Origin: Peribacillus acanthi | GTDB taxonomy: Bacteria; Bacillota; Bacilli; Bacillales; DSM-1321 | Assembly (NCBI RefSeq): GCF_003073175.1 | Contig: NZ_QBBX01000006.1 | Location: 110,096-174,095 of the forward strand | DNA length: 64,000 bases | Direction: 5' to 3' | In this document: in pieces, positions 18,546 through 28,607 of the stretch | Layout: each line of letters starts with the position of its first letter | How positions within the stretch are numbered: position 1 is the first letter of the stretch | Position numbers and translations under genes: made by a program | Notes under the pieces: model-generated | What the model saw: only the letters and a program-made list of their open reading frames with translations | Database searches by the model: none | What the model was told of the DNA's origin: nothing

Positions 18546-18560
18546 AATTTTCTTAAAATT
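18546..18560. promoter_or_regulatory. CodY-box upstream of dppA
   Basis: AATTTTCTTAAAATT matches the CodY consensus AATTTTCWGAAAATT at 14 of 15 positions. The dpp operon is a known CodY target in B. subtilis, so repression under nutrient-rich conditions is the likely role here. The rest of 18561-18840 is very AT-rich, without coding sequence. Confidence 0.75.
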
Positions 18561-18842
18561 ATAATAATGTAAATACCAATAATTTTCAATTACTTTAATA
18601 TATTTATATTTAGGAAATTTAGTAGATTAGTATATCCACCATAATATTAACCTTGTTATATCAATAGTTTTATTCGAAAAAATATTTTTAAATACGAAAT
18701 AATTATTTTTATAAAATAATAAATTATACCTATTTTTATACACTGTATTCCCAGTTTCTCATTCGAACCGTTGTCGAAAAAATAGGAAATAAATAATTTG
18801 AAAATTAAATTTATTTAGTCTATTATTTAATAGTAGATTTGT

Positions 18843-18856
18843 TGCAAACGCTTACA
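18843..18856 (+). promoter_or_regulatory. CcpA cre-like site upstream of dhaS
   Basis: TGCAAACGCTTACA matches the cre consensus TGWAARCGYTWNCW at 13 of 14 positions. It ends 42 bp before the dhaS start, where CcpA binding would be expected to repress. Confidence 0.65.
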
Positions 18857-18898
18857 TAAATCTATTAAATTGGGTGCCCAATCAAAGGAGGATATTGA

Positions 18899-20383
18899 AT
18901 GGTAAATCTTACGCTTGAAATTAGTCCAAAACTACAAAAGTTCCTACAAGGTCCTAAAAAAATATTTATTAATGGTGAGTTTGTAGAAAGTGCCTCCCAA
19001 AAAACTTTTAAAACGCCTAACCCTGCTACAGGTGAAGTATTAGCAGAGGTGTATGAAGGTGGAGCGGCTGACATTGATCTTGCAGTCCGTGCTGCTCGTA
19101 AAGCTTTCGACGAAGGTAAATGGTCTAAAATGAGCGCAGCTTCAAGAAGCCGACTTATGTACAAACTTGCAGATTTAATGGAAGAGCATAAGGAAGAGCT
19201 TGCCCAATTAGAAACACTAGATAACGGTAAACCTATTAACGAAACCACTCATGCAGATGTTCCACTTGCGATTGAGCATATGAGATATTACGCTGGTTGG
19301 GCAACGAAAATCGTTGGTCAGACGATTCCTGTCAGCGGTCCTTTCTTAAACTATACTCGCCATGAAGCAGTGGGTGTCGTGGGACAAATTATCCCTTGGA
19401 ACTTCCCTCTTTTAATGGCAATGTGGAAGCTTGGAGCAGCTTTAGCTACTGGTTGTACAGTTGTATTAAAGCCAGCTGAGCAAACTCCACTTTCAGCTTT
19501 ATATTTAGCAGAATTAATTCAAGAGGCTGGATTCCCAGAAGGTGTTGTAAACATCGTACCTGGATTCGGTGAAACGGCTGGTAAGCCACTTGTTGACCAT
19601 CCTCTTGTAGATAAAATCGCGTTCACAGGTTCAACTGAAGTTGGTAAGCTAATCATGGCTTCTGCTTCAAAAACGTTGAAACGCGTGACACTTGAGTTAG
19701 GTGGAAAATCCCCTAATATCATCTTACCTGATGCTGATTTATCCAAAGCAATCCCTGGTGCATTAAACGGTGTAATGTTCAACCAAGGACAAGTATGTTG
19801 TGCTGGTTCCCGCGTGTTCATCCAAAAGAAACACTATGACAATGTTGTAGCTGATATGGTTTCTCACGCGAAGAACATCAAACAAGGTGTGGGTCTAGAC
19901 AAGTCCACTCAAATCGGACCTCTAGTTTCCGATGAGCAGCAAAAACGTGTACTTGGCTATATCGAAAAAGGTGTAGCTGAAGGTGCAGAGGTATTAGTAG
20001 GTGGAAATAAACCGCAGGATGAAGGCTACTTCGTTTCTCCAACCATCTTCGCAGGCGTTCAAGATGATATGACGATCGCCAAAGAAGAAATTTTTGGACC
20101 GGTTATCTCTGCTATGCCATATGAAGACTTGGATGAAGTTATCAAGCGTGCGAATAATTCCGAATTCGGACTTGCAGCAGGTCTATGGACTCGAGACATC
20201 GCTAACGCTCACTATGTAGCTAGCAAACTACGTGCTGGTACAGTATGGGTAAACTGCTACAATGCATTTGATGCCGCTTCTCCATTCGGTGGCTACAAAC
20301 AATCTGGTATCGGTCGTGAGATGGGCTCCTACGCACTTGACAACTATACTGAAGTGAAAAGTGTTTGGGTAAGCTTGAAATAA
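18899..20383 (+). CDS. dhaS: NAD(P)-dependent aldehyde dehydrogenase DhaS
   Basis: The 494-residue enzyme keeps the whole ALDH set: PWNFPLLMAMWK, the cofactor-binding FTGSTEVGK near residue 243, catalytic Glu in LELGGKSPN and nucleophile Cys in FNQGQVCCAGSR near residue 300. Many blocks (SRLMYKLADLMEEHK, TLDNGKPINETT, AIEHMRYYAGW) match B. subtilis DhaS as I recall it. AAAGGAGG precedes the ATG. It stands alone between its cre-like site and a strong terminator, divergent from dppA. Confidence 0.9.
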   Translation: MVNLTLEISPKLQKFLQGPKKIFINGEFVESASQKTFKTPNPATGEVLAEVYEGGAADIDLAVRAARKAFDEGKWSKMSAASRSRLMYKLADLMEEHKEELAQLETLDNGKPINETTHADVPLAIEHMRYYAGWATKIVGQTIPVSGPFLNYTRHEAVGVVGQIIPWNFPLLMAMWKLGAALATGCTVVLKPAEQTPLSALYLAELIQEAGFPEGVVNIVPGFGETAGKPLVDHPLVDKIAFTGSTEVGKLIMASASKTLKRVTLELGGKSPNIILPDADLSKAIPGALNGVMFNQGQVCCAGSRVFIQKKHYDNVVADMVSHAKNIKQGVGLDKSTQIGPLVSDEQQKRVLGYIEKGVAEGAEVLVGGNKPQDEGYFVSPTIFAGVQDDMTIAKEEIFGPVISAMPYEDLDEVIKRANNSEFGLAAGLWTRDIANAHYVASKLRAGTVWVNCYNAFDAASPFGGYKQSGIGREMGSYALDNYTEVKSVWVSLK

Positions 20384-20391
20384 TCAAGAAC

Positions 20392-20438
20392 AAAAACCAA
20401 GGCTCCACCAGATTTTCTGGTAGGAGCCTTGGTTTTTT
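20392..20438. terminator. Bidirectional terminator between dhaS and glpD
   Basis: AAAACCAAGGCTCC pairs with GGAGCCTTGGTTTT, with an extra inner ACCAG/CTGGT stem and A/T runs at both ends. It serves both converging genes. Confidence 0.92.
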
Positions 20439-20457
20439 ACGAGAGTACTTATTAATT

Positions 20458-22125
20458 TTACTCACTTTGCAAATCAATTGGATTTTGGGCATTCCGTATC
20501 TCACGCATTAAATCATCTATATAAAGCTGTTTTTGTTCTTTGTTCCATCCAAAGGCATTCGTCATATATTCGATAACTTTATCTTTCCAAGTTAACGCCC
20601 AATAAATGTCAAAAAGCAAGGTGCCTGTGCGACGAAGAAAGAAATCTACAGGAGTCGCAATTCTTTCCTCTCTAATACTGTATTCCAATTTCCCAAAGAC
20701 CTCTAGTGGCAGCCCGAATTTTGCTGCAACCCTTTGATGTTTTTTTATCAATTCAAAAACTTTGCCAACATTCGAGCCGTACGTATGAGCCATTTCCTTC
20801 GCCTCTTTGGAGGATAATCCAGCCTCTACCCCAAGTTTTACTTGTTCTTCAATATACTTTTGTAAATTCTTAGATCCGCCCACATCTCCTCCTGAAATGG
20901 GTAAAGTCTTTGTTTGGCAAGAACTAAACAATTTGTATCGATTACTTTTCATTTCATCAGCCACTTGATCCACGACCGTTTCAGCCATTTTACGATATCC
21001 CGTTAGTTTCCCTCCAGCAATCGTTATTAATCCAGAATCGGATATCCATATCTCATCCTTTCTCGAAATTTCAGATGGATCTTTACCATCTTCATGTATG
21101 AGTGGGCGAACACCTGCCCAGCTGGATTCAACATCTCTTTCTGTTACAGAAACATCCGGGAACATATAGTGAATACTTTCTAATATATACGAACGGTCAT
21201 CAGAGGTCATCGTTGGATATTTCGGATCTTCTCCATAAAAAGTATCCGTCGTTCCAACATATGTTTTTCCGTTTCTAGGAATAGCAAACACCATTCTCCC
21301 ATCTGGAGTATCGAAGTAAACAGCTTGCTTTAATGGAAACTTTGATTGATCGATGACAAGGTGAACACCCTTTGTAAGTTTTAGTGATTTTCCATTTTTG
21401 GATTGGTCCATTTCCCGTAAAGAATCCACCCAAGGGCCTGTGGCATTGATGATTCTATTTGCTTTTATTCGATAGGTTCCACCCATTAAGGTATCTTCCA
21501 AACAAACCCCAGCCACTTTTTTATCATCATAAATAAATCCTGAAACCTTCAAATAATTCACCAAGTCCGCTCCGAACTCTACTGCCTTTTTTGCCACTTC
21601 CATCGTCAAACGGGCGTCATCGGTCCTATATTCCACATAATATCCGCCACCTACCAATCCCGTTTTTTTGACAAGCGGTTCTTTTTGTAGCACGTCTTCC
21701 TTACTCAACATCGTTCGTCGCTCATTTCTCTTTACACCTGCCAAAAAATCATACACCCGCAGGCCGAGTGAAGTACTGAACCTACCGAAAGTCCCTCCTG
21801 TGTAAAACGGTAATAACATCCATACCGGGGTTGTCACATGTGGTCCATTTTCATACACAATCGCACGTTCTTTTCCTACCTCGGCAACCATCGCCACTTC
21901 AAACTGCTTTAGATAGCGTAAACCACCATGGACCAGCTTAGTCGATCGACTGGACGTTCCTGCTGCAAAATCCTGCATTTCAGCCAACCCAACCTTCATT
22001 CCTCTAGAAGCAGCATCTAAAGCTATGCCAGTACCTGTTATACCGCCCCCAATAATGAATAAATCATATTCGGTTTGCTCCATACGAAGTAAATCTTGCT
22101 TACGATTCATATTCGAAAAAATCAT
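20458..22125 (-). CDS. glpD: Aerobic glycerol-3-phosphate dehydrogenase GlpD
   Basis: The 555-residue FAD enzyme has the dinucleotide-binding motif IIGGGITGTGIALDAASRG near residue 25, followed by GTSSRSTKLVHGGLRYL, the family's FAD contact, and the C-terminal DAO_C domain (RIATPVDFFLRRTGTLLFD). It oxidises glycerol-3-phosphate to dihydroxyacetone phosphate at the membrane and passes electrons to quinone. The ATG at 22125 follows AGGAAAAGG; the internal ATG at 22110 has no site. It is downstream of glpK but separated by a terminator, so it probably has its own promoter. Confidence 0.94.
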   Translation of the reverse strand: MIFSNMNRKQDLLRMEQTEYDLFIIGGGITGTGIALDAASRGMKVGLAEMQDFAAGTSSRSTKLVHGGLRYLKQFEVAMVAEVGKERAIVYENGPHVTTPVWMLLPFYTGGTFGRFSTSLGLRVYDFLAGVKRNERRTMLSKEDVLQKEPLVKKTGLVGGGYYVEYRTDDARLTMEVAKKAVEFGADLVNYLKVSGFIYDDKKVAGVCLEDTLMGGTYRIKANRIINATGPWVDSLREMDQSKNGKSLKLTKGVHLVIDQSKFPLKQAVYFDTPDGRMVFAIPRNGKTYVGTTDTFYGEDPKYPTMTSDDRSYILESIHYMFPDVSVTERDVESSWAGVRPLIHEDGKDPSEISRKDEIWISDSGLITIAGGKLTGYRKMAETVVDQVADEMKSNRYKLFSSCQTKTLPISGGDVGGSKNLQKYIEEQVKLGVEAGLSSKEAKEMAHTYGSNVGKVFELIKKHQRVAAKFGLPLEVFGKLEYSIREERIATPVDFFLRRTGTLLFDIYWALTWKDKVIEYMTNAFGWNKEQKQLYIDDLMREIRNAQNPIDLQSE

Positions 22126-22228
22126 AACCTTTTCCTAAACCCCCCATTCATTTCTTTATCCTTAATCTTATTTTATTTTTAACCAGTATTAGATGGACAG
22201 TAGGGTTTTATGCTCCTCTACATTCGAC

Positions 22229-22375
22229 AAGTTGCGTGTAAAACTGGAAAACTTGGGAGTAAAACCATTTAAGCTGGGCGTAATAAGAAATATGTGGTCA
22301 CATATTCGTTAAAGTTGGCCGGAATTTGCTGATATAGGTCGTTATTTCTGAATCCCAAAGTTGAACTCAACAGAG
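22229..22375. repeat. 21-bp-period intergenic array D
   Basis: Units of the type AAGTTGGGCGTAAAA start at 22229, 22250, 22271 and 22312, with weaker units in register near 22292 and 22333 and a last AAGTTG near 22357. The step is 21 bp. The array lies between glpK and glpD. Confidence 0.7.
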
Positions 22376-22435
22376 ACGCTTAACAAAGCCTTTCCCTTTT
22401 CTGTAAAAATAGTCCATATAACCCTGAAATGAAGC

Positions 22436-22487
22436 AAAAAGAGACCACAAACACATGCCCCCTGTTGAAACATGAATTTGTGGTCTC
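22436..22487 (-). terminator. Terminator of glpK
   Basis: On the minus strand GAGACCACAAA pairs with TTTGTGGTCTC, with an inner CATG/CATG pair, followed by TTTTT. Confidence 0.85.
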
Positions 22488-22550
22488 TCCTGTTCTCCGA
22501 CCTATTTATTAACTTAGAATTAGTATATCAATATTCTTCCTAATTGTGCA

Positions 22551-24122
<1,572 letters not shown>

Positions 24123-24200
24123 TTAATGCCTAAACCTAAGTGCTTGCAAGTTCCTATACTCTTTTCAAAAATGAGCCAGAATAATAAACTCTTAAAGGAC

Positions 24201-24251
24201 AAAAAAGATACGCAAAAAAAGCCAAATCATGAGGGCCATTTCTGTGTATCT
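24201..24251 (-). terminator. Leader terminator upstream of glpK (probable GlpP target)
   Basis: On the minus strand AGATAC pairs with GTATCT with further inner pairing (GGCC/GGC region), followed by TTTTTTG. It lies between glpP and glpK. In B. subtilis GlpP with glycerol-3-phosphate prevents termination in glp leaders, so this hairpin is the likely control point, although it could also simply end glpP. Confidence 0.65.
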
Positions 24252-24262
24252 TAAAGCTACAC

Positions 24263-24820
24263 TCAATTATAGCTTGTATGTTCAAATTGCTTCCAAAGCT
24301 GCACATTCGAAGTGCTAATTGCCGAAGCACCTGCCTCCATTGCAGCATTTACTTCATCTTCTGTCCGAATAAACCCACCTGCAATAATTGGAATTTCCAC
24401 CTGTCTCTTAATTTCTTTAATGATCCATGGCATAGCCCCTGGCATCACCTCAATGAAATCAGGTTGTGTTTTCTCAATAATTTTCAAGCTTTTCTCTAAT
24501 GCCTGAGAATCTATTAAAAATATTCGTTGAATGGAAAGGATTCCTTTTTGTTTTGCTTTCATGATGACGGCGCCTTTTGTTGAGATAATTCCTTCAGGCT
24601 GTATTTCTTGGCAAACAAATTCCGTAGCAAACTCATCATTTTTTAAGCCATGAATTAAGTCCATATGAAAGAACATCTTTTTCATATGCAGTTTGGCCAT
24701 TTGTTGGATATGTCTCAACTGAGAAACATGTGTATCTAGAAATATTCCATTTTCATAGGAAGACTCAAGGAACCGTTCAAAATTCTTCATATTCCTCGAA
24801 GTTGGGAAGAGTTTCTGCAT
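24263..24820 (-). CDS. glpP: Glycerol-3-phosphate-responsive antiterminator GlpP
   Basis: The 185-residue protein is a small TIM-barrel-like regulator of the GlpP family: FFHMDLIHGLKNDEFATEFVCQ near residue 50, IISTKGAVIMKAK, DFIEVMPGAMPWII and PIIAGGFIRTEDEV are its conserved blocks. It binds glycerol-3-phosphate and glp leader RNA to allow read-through. The ATG at 24820 has GGAGGG upstream; the frame extends five codons further without need. Order glpP-glpK-glpD resembles B. subtilis without glpF. Confidence 0.92.
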   Translation of the reverse strand: MQKLFPTSRNMKNFERFLESSYENGIFLDTHVSQLRHIQQMAKLHMKKMFFHMDLIHGLKNDEFATEFVCQEIQPEGIISTKGAVIMKAKQKGILSIQRIFLIDSQALEKSLKIIEKTQPDFIEVMPGAMPWIIKEIKRQVEIPIIAGGFIRTEDEVNAAMEAGASAISTSNVQLWKQFEHTSYN

Positions 24821-24847
24821 TGGTCCCTCCTTCAAGCCTTTATATAA

Positions 24848-25138
24848 CTAGTTTAACCAAAAACACTTCTTAATTCCAAGTATATGTAAAAAATGTTCAA
24901 TCTTGTTCATTGATTGTTCTTCATATTCTTTCATTATTGTAAACTCTTTTAAATAGGCGACTTTTTCATAGCAGTTCAAAATTTCGTTATTTTGCTCAAC
25001 ACAAGTCCCATCTTCCGCACAGGTGTAAATAACGGCTTCCCCAATTTTCATTGATTCATTCTTGAAGTAAAAGGAAAACACAATCGCACATTCTTCATCA
25101 AAAAAGGAGGGATTCACTTGCATACTTATATCCATCAT
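24848..25138 (-). CDS. Hypothetical protein
   Basis: This 96-residue, acidic, soluble protein has four Cys and many aromatic residues, begins MMDISMQVNPSFFDEECAIVFSFYF and ends GIKKCFWLN. A GAGAGGAGT site precedes the ATG. It ends 27 bases before the glpP start, so the two may be co-transcribed. I do not recognise the family. Confidence 0.6.
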   Translation of the reverse strand: MMDISMQVNPSFFDEECAIVFSFYFKNESMKIGEAVIYTCAEDGTCVEQNNEILNCYEKVAYLKEFTIMKEYEEQSMNKIEHFLHILGIKKCFWLN

Positions 25139-25310
25139 AATAGATTAACTCCTCTCTCTGATTCCTATGTTTTTACCTTACCAAAATTGGAAAATTGCAG
25201 ATCCGCTTAAAATAAGTCATATTTTCTAATAAATGCCCTATTTTTTCCTTTATATATTCTAATCAATTCGAACTATAACTATAGGAATATGCTTAAAAGA
25301 ATATGAATAC

Positions 25311-25344
25311 AAAAAAAATGCACCTCAGAGGGAATCTGAGATGC
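25311..25344 (-). terminator. Terminator of the peptide-pheromone gene
   Basis: On the minus strand GCATCTCAGA pairs with TCTGAGGTGC around TTCCC, followed by eight T. A second hairpin, CATGGGT/ACCCATG, lies at 25368-25393, between the stop codon and this one. Confidence 0.85.
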
Positions 25345-25430
25345 GAAATAGGGGTAATAATTTGAACATGGGTGGCACTCTCATCCGACCCATGATATAT
25401 AATAACCACTTTGTCTAACTTTGCGAAAAA

Positions 25431-25559
25431 TTAATGCATAAGTGGTAATTCTAAAGTTGTCACGCCGCCATCATTTGAGCCGCTTGATATTGGAGCAGTT
25501 GCAACAAAGCCTGCTACTAATGTAAATGCTAAAAGGAATCCAAATAGTTTCTTTTTCAT
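25431..25559 (-). CDS. Putative secreted signalling peptide precursor
   Basis: A 42-residue ORF starts at 25559, after AGGAGGATTTTCCT, and ends in its own terminator. It begins MKKKLFGFLLAFTLVAG, a Sec signal (Lys-rich start, about 14 hydrophobic residues, an ATA-like cut site), then a short linker SGSNDGGVTT and the C-terminus LELPLMH. That layout of signal, linker and a last heptapeptide with LP is the layout of PapR, whose active C-termini are of the type xDLPFEF or LPFEH. It is divergent from a PlcR-like HTH-TPR regulator 194 bp away. The peptide role is inferred; the sequence was not matched to a known family. Confidence 0.7.
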   Translation of the reverse strand: MKKKLFGFLLAFTLVAGFVATAPISSGSNDGGVTTLELPLMH

Positions 25560-25663
25560 AGGAAAATCCTCCTCTTTTTTTTACAACTTCTTGATTTAAA
25601 GTATTAAAACCTTATAGTTAATATATAACCACAGATTGTATAATCTTGTATTTCATTTCTCCA

Positions 25664-25680
25664 TTCATGAACACCATGAA
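25664..25680. promoter_or_regulatory. Dyad operator candidate between peptide and regulator genes
   Basis: TTCATG-AACAC-CATGAA is a perfect 6-bp inverted repeat with a 5-bp spacer. It is not a PlcR-box (ATG and CAT are closer together) but it is the best dyad in the 194-bp divergent region and could be the site of the neighbouring regulator. Confidence 0.45.
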
Positions 25681-25753
25681 AAAACATTCAATCTCAACTT
25701 TTCAAGGTTTTATTATAAAAATATAACTCTAGGCATAATTAAGGGGTTTTTAA

Positions 25754-26650
25754 ATGGATTTTTCTGCGATCGGTCAAAAAATAAAAGAATTAAGAAAACA
25801 ATCCGGACTATCACAAGTTGAATTAGCAGAAGGAATCTGTACACAAGCACAAATCAGCAAGATAGAAAAGGGCGATGTATATCCCTATGCTTCAACTCTT
25901 TACTTAATTTCTGAACGACTTGGAGTGGATGTTAACTACTTTTTTGATATAGGAATGACACCACGTTTAGATTATGTTCAAGAAGTAATGAATCAACTAA
26001 AAATGGCTCGTAAAACTCGTAATTACAAGGAAATCCAAGAGATTATTAATATGGAAGGCAAAAATCCTTTGTTTATCCAAAATAAAAGAAACTACCAGGT
26101 GCTCTTATGGAATAAAGGAATATGTGAATATGAGTTGTATAAAAATGTTGAAGGGTCTATTAAAATCTTACAAGAAGCTATCAACTTAACCCATACTACT
26201 GAAAAAATATATAGCGAACGTGAATTAGAGATTCTTCTAAGCATGGGTGTTATATATTCGGAAGACAATCAATTAATTCAAGCACTAACAGTATATGAAA
26301 ATGCACATACTCATCTAAAAGCGCTACCATTCCTTAACGACCATTCAATTAAAACGCGTATTCTTTACAGTATCGCATGGACCGAGACTAGGTTAAAAAA
26401 ATACCAGGATTCCATCAAACATTGTGAAGAAGCCATAAGATGGTGCCTTCAGAAGGATCATTTACTTTTACTTGGTGAGCTCCATTATCACTTAGGATAT
26501 AACTATGAACTCCTTGGTAATTTCCAGGAAGCTTATCAGTTTATGAATAAGGCGAAATTAGTCTTTGAACTTCAAAACGTACAGAATTTCGCTACTTTTA
26601 TCGAAAATAAATTATTAGACTGGCAACAAAAGCAACAAGTTAGTCTATAA
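25754..26650 (+). CDS. PlcR-like HTH-TPR peptide-responsive regulator (RNPP family)
   Basis: The 298-residue protein has an XRE-type helix-turn-helix at residues 7-60 (IKELRKQSGLSQVELAEG...QISKIEKGDVYP) and a C-terminal all-helical region with several TPR-like units, such as LGELHYHLGYNYELLGNFQEAYQFMNKA near residue 240 (core HYHLGYNYELLGNFQEA). Length and layout match PlcR (about 285 residues). Members of this family bind a re-imported peptide in the TPR groove and then control transcription. The divergent small secreted-peptide gene is its likely partner. AAGGGG lies upstream of the ATG. Confidence 0.82.
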   Translation: MDFSAIGQKIKELRKQSGLSQVELAEGICTQAQISKIEKGDVYPYASTLYLISERLGVDVNYFFDIGMTPRLDYVQEVMNQLKMARKTRNYKEIQEIINMEGKNPLFIQNKRNYQVLLWNKGICEYELYKNVEGSIKILQEAINLTHTTEKIYSERELEILLSMGVIYSEDNQLIQALTVYENAHTHLKALPFLNDHSIKTRILYSIAWTETRLKKYQDSIKHCEEAIRWCLQKDHLLLLGELHYHLGYNYELLGNFQEAYQFMNKAKLVFELQNVQNFATFIENKLLDWQQKQQVSL

Positions 26651-26694
26651 ACAACAAATCCCTTCCTCATGATTTGGAAGGGATTTGTTGTTTT
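26650..26694 (+). terminator. Terminator of the PlcR-like regulator
   Basis: ACAACAAATCCCTTCC pairs with GGAAGGGATTTGTTGT, then TTTT. Confidence 0.9.
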
Positions 26695-26809
26695 ATCTCT
26701 ATTCTGCCATTCTTAAACTAGCAAATAGATGTATGCAACCCCAAAAATCAGACTATTCCCACATTTTATGATATAGTAACTTAGAAAACTAGCAAAAAGG
26801 GGAATTCAA

Positions 26810-27754
26810 ATGTTTAAAGTGGCTATTATCGGATTAGGGGCAATCGGACAACGCCTCATAAAAGAGTTTACGAATCATCCAGAAACAAAGATTGTCGCTG
26901 TGTGTGACTCCATGAAGGACCATGCTGCGCTTACCGCTAAGAGCCTTGGTGATGTTCAAGCATTCAGTAATCACAAGGAAATGCTTCAACAAATTGACCT
27001 CGATTTGGTTTATGTGGCTGTTCCTCCAAAATTCCATCATAATGTCGTGACAGATGTAATGGAAAAAGGAATCCATGTACTTTGCGAAAAACCTCTGGCA
27101 AATTCGGTAGAAGAAGCTGAAAGTCTTTATAAAATGGCAAAAGAAAAGGAAATTCTACATAGCATGAACTTCCCACTAAACTATAGCCCTGGCAGCCAAA
27201 AATTTGCCAAGATGATTAAGGAAGGATTTGTCGGAGATCTTAGAAGACTTGAACTAAAAATGCATTTTCCACAATGGCCACGAGCATGGCAGCAAAACGC
27301 TTGGGTGGCAAGTCGTGAACAAGGTGGTTTCGTGCTAGAAGTAGGTATCCATTTTATTCAACAGATTCAAAAGATTTTCGGACCATTGGAGCTAAAACAC
27401 CGATCCATTCAATTCCCGCAAGATCCAGATTCCTGTGAAGTTGGTATTGTGGCATATTTACAATTAGAGGATGGAACTCCAGTAGTAATCGATGGTCTAA
27501 GTGGAATTGCAGGTAAAGAAGAAATCCGTTTGACGGCATATGGAACGGAAGCTACTCTCTCACTGTTAAATTGGGGATTACTAGAAGGCGGCAAGGTTGG
27601 TGAAGAAATCACTAGGATAGAAAGTGACGCGACTTTAACAGACTCCCTTCTTTCCAATGTGGTAAAAGCATTAAAAGGCGAACCTGCTACCATCATTGAT
27701 TTCAAAGCAGGATATGAAGCCCAAAAGATACTCGAGCAGTTACGCTCCGAATAG
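26810..27754 (+). CDS. Gfo/Idh/MocA family NAD(P)-dependent oxidoreductase
   Basis: The 314-residue protein has the N-terminal Rossmann motif VAIIGLGAIGQRLIKEF, the family's VLCEKPLANSVEEAESL (Glu-Lys-Pro) near residue 95 and a C-terminal alpha/beta domain with GGFVLEVGIHFIQQI, where the catalytic His sits. These enzymes reduce or oxidise sugars, inositols or related compounds. AAAAGGGGAATT precedes the ATG. It is a single gene between terminators, so the substrate cannot be inferred. Confidence 0.88.
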   Translation: MFKVAIIGLGAIGQRLIKEFTNHPETKIVAVCDSMKDHAALTAKSLGDVQAFSNHKEMLQQIDLDLVYVAVPPKFHHNVVTDVMEKGIHVLCEKPLANSVEEAESLYKMAKEKEILHSMNFPLNYSPGSQKFAKMIKEGFVGDLRRLELKMHFPQWPRAWQQNAWVASREQGGFVLEVGIHFIQQIQKIFGPLELKHRSIQFPQDPDSCEVGIVAYLQLEDGTPVVIDGLSGIAGKEEIRLTAYGTEATLSLLNWGLLEGGKVGEEITRIESDATLTDSLLSNVVKALKGEPATIIDFKAGYEAQKILEQLRSE

Positions 27755-27792
27755 AAAAAAAATGCTCAAATCAAATTTTGAGCATTTTTTTA
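27755..27792 (+). terminator. Terminator of the oxidoreductase gene
   Basis: AAAAAATGCTCAAAA and TTTTGAGCATTTTTT form a stem around TCA with a T-run. Confidence 0.9.
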
Positions 27793-27860
27793 TACTTTAA
27801 GTAATTATCAATCGGCAGAGAAGAAATAAGTTGACGTAATCGCCATATTAATTAATAAAG

Positions 27861-27908
27861 TATAGGTGCAACTAGACTTTCGCCAGCTTATTCTTGACGT
27901 CAGCCAAG
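27861..27908 (-). repeat. Dispersed hairpin repeat, copy 2
   Basis: Read on the minus strand it begins CTTGGCTGACGTC and ends TCTAGTTGCACCTATA, aligning along its length with 6841-6890. GCTGGCGAAAG is identical in both. The stem is kept through G-U pairs. It is two bases shorter than copy 1. Confidence 0.75.
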
Positions 27909-27920
27909 TTTTCTAATGGG

Positions 27921-28016
27921 CTTTTACCGAAATGAACTTATATTTTACCGAACTGAACAGACATTTTACCAAAACGAACCCTTTTATTACCGAACTTCTT
28001 CATTATTTTACCAAAT
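27921..28016. repeat. 21-bp-period intergenic array B
   Basis: TTTTACCGAA-type cores have ACC starting at 27926, 27947, 27968, 27989 and 28010: four successive steps of exactly 21 bp. Two units read ACCAA in place of ACCGA. An inverted core, GTTCGGTAAA, stands alone at about 28046-28055 in the promoter region of the next gene. Confidence 0.85.
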
Positions 28017-28104
28017 GGCCTAAACTACACAATCACTAACATTCCGTTCGGTAAAGAAAATCATGTTAAAATGGACACCAAATACCCTGAAAGGATGAAT
28101 AAAA

Positions 28105-28479
28105 ATGACAGATATATCATTAATCGAACACCTTCGATCATTGGAAGAAAAATTGCTACAGCCTGAAGTTCGCGAATCGGCTACAGAACTAAATCGACTA
28201 TTGTCAAATGAGTTTAAAGAGTTTGGAAGTTCCGGTCGAACCTTTAATAAGAAATCTGTGATCGATGGCCTGACAAAAACAGAACGAACTACACGAAATA
28301 TTCCTATGACACTATCCAATTTCGACGCTCAACTTTTGGCACCAGGGATAGCATTGACAACATTTCATATCGTCCGTCATTCAGATAACCAAAAATCTTT
28401 ACGCAGCTCCATTTGGAAATTGAATGGCGATCAATGGCAGATGTACTTCCATCAAGGTACACCTACTCAACTGATATAA
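28105..28479 (+). CDS. DUF4440/SnoaL-like (NTF2 fold) protein
   Basis: The 124-residue soluble protein has the layout of DUF4440 proteins: an N-terminal helix (LIEHLRSLEEKLLQPEVRES), LSNEFKEFGSSGRTFNKKSVIDGL with the conserved FxExGxSG-like turn, and a C-terminal SSIWKLNGDQWQMYFHQGTP sheet. The fold is a cone-shaped alpha+beta barrel used for small-molecule binding; no catalytic residues can be named. AAAGGATG lies upstream of the ATG. Confidence 0.8.
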   Translation: MTDISLIEHLRSLEEKLLQPEVRESATELNRLLSNEFKEFGSSGRTFNKKSVIDGLTKTERTTRNIPMTLSNFDAQLLAPGIALTTFHIVRHSDNQKSLRSSIWKLNGDQWQMYFHQGTPTQLI

Positions 28480-28607
28480 AATTCAACAGAGAACTTTTTT
28501 GGGTTTTATCTTTTAAATGTTAAGATTATGTAAATTATTAGAGATGATAGTTTTATCTTGATATTATGATGCTAAAATCTTGGTACAAACAAAGAAGGTG
28601 AATATAT

